From NCBI RefSeq assembly GCF_027595985.1, contig NC_073302.1, positions 218,990,354 to 219,054,353 on the forward strand: a stretch of DNA of 64,000 nucleotides. Direction: 5' to 3'. The DNA is from Sorex araneus. Taxonomy: Eukaryota > Chordata > Mammalia > Eulipotyphla > Soricidae. Made by a program: the position numbers and the translations under genes. Below are positions 57,100 through 64,000 of the stretch, piece by piece. A model generated the notes under the pieces. The model saw nothing but the letters and a program-made list of their open reading frames with translations. It made no database searches and was not told the origin of the DNA. How positions within the stretch are numbered: the first letter of the stretch is position 1; each line of letters begins with the position of its first letter.

Positions 57100-57960
57100 C
57101 AGAAGGCCCTTTAGTCCTTCTCTTAGGTTTGGTTTTGAACTTATGAAGTTCCTGAGTTGTTGTTTACAAAATGGTGTATCGTTTCTTTGAGTTTGAGTGA
57201 GAGTTTAGCCAGATAAAGTATTCTTGGTGAGACATTAATTTCATTGAGTTTTTTTTTACTATATCCCATCATTGTTTTCTGGCTTGGAGAGTTTCCTCTG
57301 TAGGTCTGCAGTGAATCTAAGGGTTGCTCCTTTGTATGTGATTTCTTTTGACCTTGCTGCTTTCAGTATTGTGTCTATATCCATGGCATCCATCATTCTG
57401 ACTATGATATGCCTTGGAGTGTTTTTGTTAGGGTCTTTTTTAGCTGGCACCCTCTGGCTCCTTGGGTCTGGATGCCTGCATTCTCTAACTCTGGGAACTT
57501 TTGAGCAATGATTTCTTTAACTGTGGCTTTTTCATTGGGGTTGCCTCCCTGTCTTGCTGGTACTCTGATGATTCCAATGTTGTTCCTCTTGGAGTCATCT
57601 CCTAGGTCTCTGATTTGCCTTAGAGCTATTTTGAGGTCTTTTCCCATTGTTTGTTGTTGCCTGTACTATTTTTTGTGCTCATTCAAGTTCACTAATTCTG
57701 TCTTCAGCTGTAGCCATTCTACTGTTGAGGGTAACTACTGAGTATTTTATTTCATCTACCGAAACTTTTATTAGTGACACTTCTGATTGTAGCTTTTTTA
57801 TTCTGCTCTCATTTCTTCCTGTATTTTGCTGGTTATCTGTTCTACTGTTTCTTTCATTTCCTCCTTTAATTTTCTGGATGTCTGCTCCATTGTTTCTTTG
57901 AGTTCCTTGAACATCCATAGCATTTCATCTCAGAATTCTTTATTGGAGAGATTGTATTTG
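57100..57960 (-). pseudogene. L1 ORF1 remnants
   Basis: Order on the minus strand: coiled-coil-like segment (57679-57918, heptad-like, 'VSVDEIKYSVVTLNSRMATAE'); RRM-like segment (57402-57647, 'NNIGIIRVPARQG' and 'IAQKFPELENA'); C-terminal domain (57259-57450, 'TPRHIIVRMMDAMD' and 'KGATLRFTADLQ'). The last two are in different frames that overlap at 57402-57450, so a frameshift breaks the protein. L1 ORF1p is an RNA-binding trimer; this copy cannot make it. Confidence 0.87.
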
Positions 57961-58917
57961 TGGGTAACCCCTGTTGAGGATTCTGGGCTCTTCTTCACCT
58001 TCTCCTGGTAGTGGGGATTTGCGCTGTTTCTTCATGTTGCTATGGATGTATAGAAGTAATACTTTCCAGTTCACTAGCACTGTCTCCTCATTGCAGGAAG
58101 GGATTCTGGATGAGCTCCGTCAATGGTGATCACCCTTCTCCCCTTCTAGAATATGTCCTTCCTCTCAGGCACTTTTCTGTGACTTATGATAGACATCTAG
58201 TGAAGCTTTGGGAGAATGTGTTCTTTCATATTGATCTTGTACAGCTTCTTGTGTACACTGGTATTTTGGTGAAGTTGGAATAGACCAGTGGACTGTTACT
58301 GGATTGTGTTTGAGGTGACCATGACGTTTTTCCACAGAATTAGGTGATCAAGGTTGGGGTGTGAATTGAGAGTGCGGGAAGGGGGAATATACCTGCCACT
58401 GGTATTATTTCTAAATGGCCGCTGGCCAAAAAGAAGGCCACGCCCACTTCTGTGGAGGAGGCCACAACTCCTACAGTGGAGGCCACACCCCCAGCAGGTC
58501 CGGATGCTAGATCCCAGCTTGGACCAGTACAGAGCTCCGGGCAGGTGCCCTCAGGGTTCTGTCCAAGTGGTAGGTGATGGGAGGCGAGGGGCAGGGTGGG
58601 GCGGGGCAGGGCAGGGGTACAGGGCACACAGACATACCTGTATAGAAGGGGAGGGCTAGGTGGGCGGGCACTCCCTTCCATCTAGAAGATATTTTGATTT
58701 TCCCTAACTGCAAAATGGGCAAGTCACTTCTTTGATGGTGATAAGATACTTACTTAGTCTAGTCCAGTATACATATAAAAACAATTTTCTGGGTGAGGAA
58801 GTAGTGACCACCCTCATTACAAGTTCTGGGGTTTTGTATTTTGTTTTTTTGTTTTTGGTAAAAACACTGGTAACGTGATTAGTAAAATTTTAAACTACTC
58901 TTTTAAAATGAGTAATA

Positions 58918-59095
58918 CCTGGGGCTGGAGCAATGGCACAATCGGTAGGGCATTTGCTTTGCATGCCACTGACCTGGGTTCCATTCCAAGCATCCCATAT
59001 GGTCCCCTGAGCACCTCTGGGGTGATTCCTGATTGCAGAGCCAGGAGTAACCCCTGTGCATCGCCGGGTGTGACCCAAAAAGAAAAAAAATAAAT
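58918..59095 (+). mobile_element. SOR-like SINE with 13-bp TSD
   Basis: 'aaaatgagtaata' at 58905-58917 and 59096-59108. Complete: 'tggggctggagcaatggcac', 'gggttccattccaagcatcc', 'gccgggtgtgacccaaaaag', A-rich tail. Confidence 0.96.
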
Positions 59096-59108
59096 AAAAT
59101 GAGTAATA

Positions 59109-60699
59109 ACTACCATATTTCTATGGTATTTTTGAAAGTCTCTAAATATAAATTAAGAATTTCATAGATTATTTGCTTTATATTTTATTTTTGAAGAGCA
59201 AAATCAAATAATCATTGCTAACTGTCTTACTATGTTTAGAAAAAAATTTATTAATAGAATCAAGCACAAAGTATATACATATTAATAAAACAAATTTCCA
59301 TTATTACTTGAAACGTTTTGGATTTTTTTTAAGTACTCTCTATTGGGATATTTGAACATGTGGTAATTTGATAAGGAACTATAACCATACTATTATTTCT
59401 ATGCCACATAGTAAGTGCAAACTAAAAATGAAACACAATTGATAATATCTTCACTTTTCTACCTAAAGTTAAAATCTGAGAATCATATCCTTTATCATTA
59501 TCTAGGAAGCAGGTTTGGATGTGTTAAAATGCTGCTAAATTATTAGAATAATCATATTTAGGAAGAATGACTTCAAATATTGGATGGTAGAAATCACAAG
59601 GACAGTTACCTAATATTCCTCAACCCTACCTCTACTTTCCATATATATTAAGGGATATATATAAAGAGAGAGAAGATTATATGAAAGAACACATACACAC
59701 ATGTATTTATATATATATGTATGTGTATACATGCATATATATAACTATATATATATATGAGGTGCTGGAGATCGAATCAGGAACATATACATGTGAGGCA
59801 AGTGTCCAGCCCCCCCCCCCATACTCTCCCTCAGGCCCCTGAGGTAGAATATTCTTAATTTGGGGAAATTTGTTGTAGAAATAACCCCCCTATTAGACTA
59901 TACCCATTTTCTTCCCTTTTCAGGTAATTTTAGAATGGTTTTGGAAGTTTGAGAGGTTGAGATGAAGTGAAACCACAAAATTAATTTTGTTATAATGAGT
60001 ATGTAATAAGCTATTGGTCTTTTAGTGGTCAAGCTAAATTGTATCATGCAATTGCAGGTTAAAGGAAATTTTGTAGTCTGAAGAGAAAGGAAGTTGGGAT
60101 TAAATATTTACTTAATCTTTATATGAACAAGAGAAATATTCTGTTATGATAGCATTGGTACTGATTTCAACTTCTATAGCAGCTACTTTTGTTTAATCAA
60201 TAAAACTATTTCTTTTCTATTTAAAATTATTATCCAATTGCATAGCTTCTAAGTGTTGCTGTTGGAAAAATTTAATATTAGTGTATCTTTAATAGCTTAT
60301 CTGTCTTTTCTGACTATTTTTATAATCCGCTGATGTTCTGTAAGTTTGCTATTCGGCATCAAGTGGTTGATTATTTTTATTTGTCTTGTTTTGCACTTGC
60401 TGTTCTTACTAAACATGTTCATTTCTTTTACAGTTCTGTTTGCCTGTCAGATTTTAACTCTTCAGATGTTAGTTTTACTTTATTGTTTGCATCCTCTTTA
60501 TCTGTGATTCTACTATTATAAAATTTTGCATTATTTTCCAATACTTTATACTTTTAGTATTTCCAATCTCTGATCATTTATTCACCTCTTTCAGTTTATC
60601 TGTATTCATTCTGCTTTTGAACCCATTTAATAAAATTAAATGTCATTTACTATAATCTTATTTTTAATGTAATAGTTTACTTCATCAAATATCACTATC
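59109..60699. other. no gene seen
   Basis: AT-rich sequence. TA-rich tracts lie at ~59640-59760, and a decayed minus-strand SINE end at ~59757-59840 is followed by a C-run. Confidence 0.55.
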
Positions 60700-61384
60700 A
60701 CAATCACTATCATCCCGTTGATCATCGATTTGCTCGAGTGGGCCCAATAATGTCTCCATCCGTCTATCCCTGAGATTTTAGCAGCCTCTCTTTACTTGTC
60801 CTTCCTGATGGTGCCACATTAGAGGCTCTTTCAGGGTCAGGAGAATGAGACTCATCATTGTTACTGTATTTGGCATATAAACATGCCACGGGGAGCTTGC
60901 CAGTCTCTCCCATGGGGGCAGGAAGCTTGCCAGGTTCTCAGAGAGGAAGAACTAGGCTATAAGATGTCGAGCAGTCGCAAAAGGCTTCTAGAAGCTTGGT
61001 TTTATAGTCTCTGGATGTTGGCCGTTGATGGAATTAGAGGGTGGGGGGCCAGTTTGGGGGTGTGACTGCCTAGCTACTGGAAAATCGGGGATCTGGGTGG
61101 AAGAGGCCCAATCCCAATCCGAGCAGCCTTGGAGGTCTCAGCAGTCTCTTGCCCCAGTGCCTGGCTGTCTTCATCGGGGGTGAAGGGGGTGTGTTAAAAT
61201 GCTGCTGCAAGGGGGTGGGGTGAGTCTCCCTCCCTACCCAGAGCAGAGCCCCAGCAGCTGAAGACCTCCCCGAACCCAGCCTCAGCCATGCTCAAGGCCC
61301 CTCTCCACATGCTTGAACCAGCCTCAGGCATGAAGAAACCTGCAGAGGAACCCAGGTGTGTGGAACCCAGGGCCGAGATCTCCC
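60700..61384 (+). repeat. SINE-derived composite repeat, copy 3 (most complete)
   Basis: Blocks in order: SINE tail ('tatcatcccgttgatcatcg', 60711); foreign block ('ctgagattttagcagcctct', 60771); SINE body ('cacggggagcttgccagtct', 60887); extension ('cttggttttatagtctctgg', 60997; 'tgactgcctagctactggaa', 61063); distal block ('agtgcctggctgtcttcatc', 61157; 'aacccagcctcagccatgct', 61271). No open frame of note. Shares all blocks with copy 2 and the first half with copy 1. Confidence 0.8.
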
Positions 61385-61764
61385 AGGCTAAATTACCCCT
61401 GAATTAGACTAACTTGTCTCAAGGGAAACTGCTGGCTCCAGCCCATCACCTCTCACAGTCACAGAAGGGCGGCTCCTGCTTTTTTCTCTCCCTCTAAAAC
61501 CTGAACAAATGAGCCCAGTAACGCTTTTGCACTGAGGGCGAGAGGAGGAGACCAATGAGCCGGAAGGGAAAGTGCCTTTTATATTCCAGTCGGTCGGCAC
61601 CCAACCTGGGGCCTCAGGGACGGCCAGCCGCTCTCCTGCTGACCCGGCCACTCTCCTGCTGACCCGCAGCCATCAGCCACATTCCTTTTTGTCCTAATCA
61701 CTCTCCTGCACACCCAAGTCATTTTTCTCACTGATGAGATCATTAATTTAAAAATTGAATCCCT
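61385..61764. other. unclassified GC-moderate sequence, possibly ERV-related
   Basis: Holds a direct repeat 'ctctcctgctgacccg' (two copies, ~61634-61668), a 'gaccaatgag' CCAAT-like site (~61549) and, on the minus strand, 'ggaatataaaaggc' (~61572-61585), a TATA-like element. It may be LTR or leader of the adjacent ERV. No coding sequence. Confidence 0.35.
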
Positions 61765-61951
61765 GTGGCTGGAGTGATAGCACAGCGGGTAGGGCTTTTT
61801 CCTTGCATGCAGCCCATCCAGATTCGATTCCCAGCATCCCATATGGTCCCCTGAGCACTGCCAGGAGTAATTCCTGAGTGCAGAGCCAGGAGTAACCCCT
61901 GTGCATCTCTGGGTGTAACCCAAAAAGCAAAAAAATTAAAAAATAAAAAAA
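61765..61951 (+). mobile_element. SOR-like SINE with TSD
   Basis: 'attgaatccct' at 61754-61764 and 'atcgaatccct' at 61952-61962. A box 'tagcacagcgggtagggc' and B box 'gattcgattcccagc' are intact; ends 'gggtgtaacccaaaaagc' plus A tail. Confidence 0.95.
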
Positions 61952-61962
61952 ATCGAATCCCT

Positions 61963-62112
61963 CATTTGTGGGACTTGCAGATTTCCAGTGAGGGAGCAGC
62001 AGAGGCCCAAGGTAACAGAACGGGGACTGACACCCCGCTGGGGGGACACACTGGTAACAGATGGGGTGGTGAGGGAATAACAATCGCCAGAAACTGATGT
62101 CGGTGTGATGTC
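61963..62112 (-). mobile_element. probable ERV leader next to the LTR pair
   Basis: Abuts the transcription-downstream end of the minus-strand LTR at 62113. Read on the minus strand it begins 'accgacatcacaccgacatc' and then 'tttctggcg', where a primer-binding site would be expected. The match to a specific tRNA is not evident. Confidence 0.4.
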
Positions 62113-62803
62113 GGTGGGCCCCACGGGTGATTTATGTTAAGTGGGGAGGAGAAAGACAGTCACTTTCTCCCCAACCGCCTCTACCACCCGGGACCCAGAG
62201 TTACTGGGTTCTTGTCTCGCTCTCGGAAAAGAATTTCAGGAGTAGACAAGCAGTGAAGTAAATAGATTTTATTCAGAAGTTTCTGAGGGAGGGAGGAAGG
62301 GATAAGTGGGAGAGAGAATAGTAAGAATATTCGCGCTCAAGAGAGACCTCGGGCTTCTCCAAGGGTGGAGAGAGCTCTACACACATCCTAGCACTGGACA
62401 CGAAAGCATGAAAGTACACATCTCAAGGGGGGAGATGCAGGCGACACATGTGCTCAGCCACATGGCACAAGCAGCACATGGGCTCAGGCAGCATATGTGC
62501 GCCCTTCCTTTGTTCAAGGTGTCTTTTATAGGGTTTCTTCAACCTGCCCCCACCCACATGGGGTTTCTTTCCAGGTAAAAGTTTGTTGCTAAGGTTACCA
62601 GGGAGGTTGGGAGTGGTGATGGCCTTCTTTGGGGAACCTCCTGGGGAGGGGTCCATTATCCTCAGGGTCTGCTGATGGTTTCTTCTGGGTCTGGGCCTTT
62701 TGTTTTCTTGAATCTGCACATCTTAAGAGTCTCCTTCCCAGAGACTCTGTTAAATCTCAATTTTCATTGCCAAGGGCCTTTTCCTATCTACCTGCCTACA
62801 TCA
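62113..62803 (-). mobile_element. ERV LTR, copy A
   Basis: Minus orientation. TATA box TTTTATA (reverse) at 62524-62530 ('ctataaaagacac' on its strand), inferred start near 62500, AATAAA (reverse TTTATT) at 62268-62273, and a U5-like segment after it. Starts TGATGTAGG on the minus strand. No coding region. Confidence 0.85.
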
Positions 62804-63488
62804 GGTGGGCCCTACGGGTGACTTATGTGAAGAGGGGAGGAGAAAGAAGGTCACTTTCTCCCCAGCCGCCTCTACCACCCGGGACCCAGGGTTACTGGGT
62901 TCTTGTCTCGCTTGCAGAAAAGAATTTCAGGAGTAGACAAGCAGTGAAGTAAATAGATTTTATTTAGAGGTTTCTGAAGGAAGGAGGAAGGGATAAGTGG
63001 AAAAGAAAAAACAGTAGGAGTAACATGCTCAAGAAAGAACGCGGGCTTCTCCAAGGGTGGAGGAAGCTCTACACACATCCTAGCACTGGACACGAAAGCA
63101 TGAAAGTACACATCTCAAGGGGGGAGATGCGGGCGACACATGTGCTCAGCCACATGGCACAAGCAGCACATGGGCTCAGGCAGCATATGTGCGCCCTTCC
63201 TTTGTTCAAGGTGTCTTTTATAGGGTTTCTTCAACCTGCCCCCACCCACATGGGGTTTCTTTCCAGGTAAAAGTTTGTTGCTAAGGTTACCAGGAGGTTG
63301 GGAGTGGTGATGGCCTTTTTTGGGGAACCTCCTGGGGAGGGGTCCATTATCCTCAGGGTCTGCTGATGGTTTCCTCTGGGTCTTTTGTTTTCTTGAATCT
63401 GCAAGTCTTAAGAGTCTCCTTCCCAGAGACTCTGTTAAATCTCAGTTTTCATTGCCAAGGACCTTTCCCTATCTACCTGCCTACATCA
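62804..63488 (-). mobile_element. ERV LTR, copy B, head to tail with copy A
   Basis: Same orientation and content: TATA (reverse) 63216-63222, AATAAA (reverse) 62959-62964, 685 bp against 691 bp. It joins copy A directly at 62803/62804 with no internal viral sequence between them. 63489-63612 is AT-rich flank. Confidence 0.87.
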
Positions 63489-63613
63489 AAACCATTATGA
63501 ATTATAAGGCAAAAAAGTTTTAAATAAGAAATATATATATAAGTACAAACAAAAATAATTTGGGAATTGTCACAAACAACATTGTATGGAAATATTTTTA
63601 AAATTAAAATAGA

Positions 63614-63786
63614 GGGGCTGGGGTGATAGCACAGCGGGTAGGACGTTTGCCTTGCACGCGGCTGACCTGGGTTTGATTCCCAGCATCCCATATGGTCCCC
63701 TGAGCACCACTAGGAGTTATTCCTGAGTGCAGAGCCAGGAGTAACCCCTATGCATCATAGGGTGTGACCCATAAAGAAAAAAAAAA
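63614..63786 (+). mobile_element. SOR-like SINE, near consensus
   Basis: 'ggggctggggtgatagcaca', 'tgggtttgattcccagcatc', 'gtgcagagccaggagtaacc', 'agggtgtgacccataaag', A tail. Confidence 0.96.
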
Positions 63787-63809
63787 CGGAAAAAAAAACA
63801 ATAGAAAGC

Positions 63810-64000
63810 ACTTTTGGGGCGGGGCTTAGTCCACTGGCAGGGCGGGTGCCGGGATGAGGGTCCTGGACCCTTCCTGGAGTCGTGCCTGGCCGTCGCAGGA
63901 GGCGAGCCGGGGACCCCACAACGCCACCAGGAGCCAGCCCTGACCACGGGGCGGGGAGAGCACCTGAGTGTCACCAGCGTGGCCAAGTGAAATCTCCAGC
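63810..64000. other. GC-rich, CpG-bearing sequence at the window end
   Basis: Sharp rise in GC content with 'ggggcggggctta' and 'acggggcggggaga' GC boxes. It may be a CpG island edge or part of a GC-rich repeat. The window ends before this can be decided. Confidence 0.45.

Larger units (their letters stand above)
56620..58690 (-). mobile_element. L1 5' half: 5' UTR, ORF1, start of ORF2
   Basis: Minus orientation. 5' UTR-like GC-rich sequence lies at ~58020-58690 and includes a YY1-like 'aaatggccg' at ~58412 (reverse). ORF1 remnants lie at ~57100-57960 and the endonuclease start at 56627-57030. The element ends abruptly where the endonuclease domain should continue, with no 3' UTR or tail. 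Confidence 0.85.

Noticed and set aside
61772..61840. tRNA gene in the SINE head (A and B boxes present)
   Set aside because: The boxes are part of the SINE promoter; no cloverleaf with an anticodon arm and acceptor stem could be folded, and the same head recurs in dozens of copies.
62306..63270. Two nearly identical peptides in repeated plus-strand ORFs (62306-62578, 63025-63270)
   Set aside because: Identity comes from the duplicated LTR; the frames are antisense to the LTR and begin at different, unconserved positions.
1..64000. Bacterial-type system, CRISPR array or phage
   Set aside because: The window has spliced gene structure, mammalian retrotransposons and microsatellites throughout; no regularly spaced repeat array with spacers was seen.

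Overview
The window is mammalian nuclear DNA with one protein-coding gene, UFM1 (ubiquitin-fold modifier 1), in a landscape dominated by retrotransposons. The host looks like a shrew (Soricidae, probably Sorex). The dominant SINE has a tRNA-like head ending near 'ggttcgattcccagcatccc' and a body reading 'tgagtgcagagccaggag', which I recognise from shrew DNA. The species call is from memory of this repeat, not a database match.

Layout. 1-26,100: intergenic. It holds an ancient L1 (~590-2530), an ERV-type LTR (~3600-5160), a 5'-truncated L1 with 16-bp target-site duplications (5190-6085), a GGAA microsatellite, and a minus-strand L1 (12449-17254) carrying an LTR insertion (14187-15437). It also has many SINEs and an apparent retroposed LTR transcript (19352-19668). 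26,130-27,450: CpG island. 26,576-37,234: UFM1 coding region, six exons on the + strand with canonical splice sites, giving an intact 85-residue precursor. The start codon is split AT|G by a 77-bp first intron, and the tail reads Gly83-Arg84-Cys85. Introns 2-5 hold SINEs, an L1-tail insertion and minus-strand L1 sequence. 37,235-64,000: UFM1 3' UTR, then intergenic sequence with an MLT1-like LTR, several L1 ends, an L1-tailed composite retroposon with tandem 5' monomers (52248-53309), an L1 fragment retaining only its 5' half (56620-58690), a SINE-derived composite repeat (60700-61384), two LTRs head to tail (62113-63488), and GC-rich sequence running off the end.

The only functional unit I can support is UFM1 with its promoter island. 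UFM1 is the small modifier of the UFMylation pathway (UBA5, UFC1, UFL1); none of its partners is here. Every L1 ORF fragment is broken. The best discovery candidates are retrotransposon architectures: an LTR transcript apparently copied by L1 machinery, a two-monomer composite with an L1-type 3' end, a large SINE-derived composite with an inverted core, and a SINE insertion with a 5' inversion. No tRNA gene, rRNA gene, CRISPR array or bacterial-type system is present.
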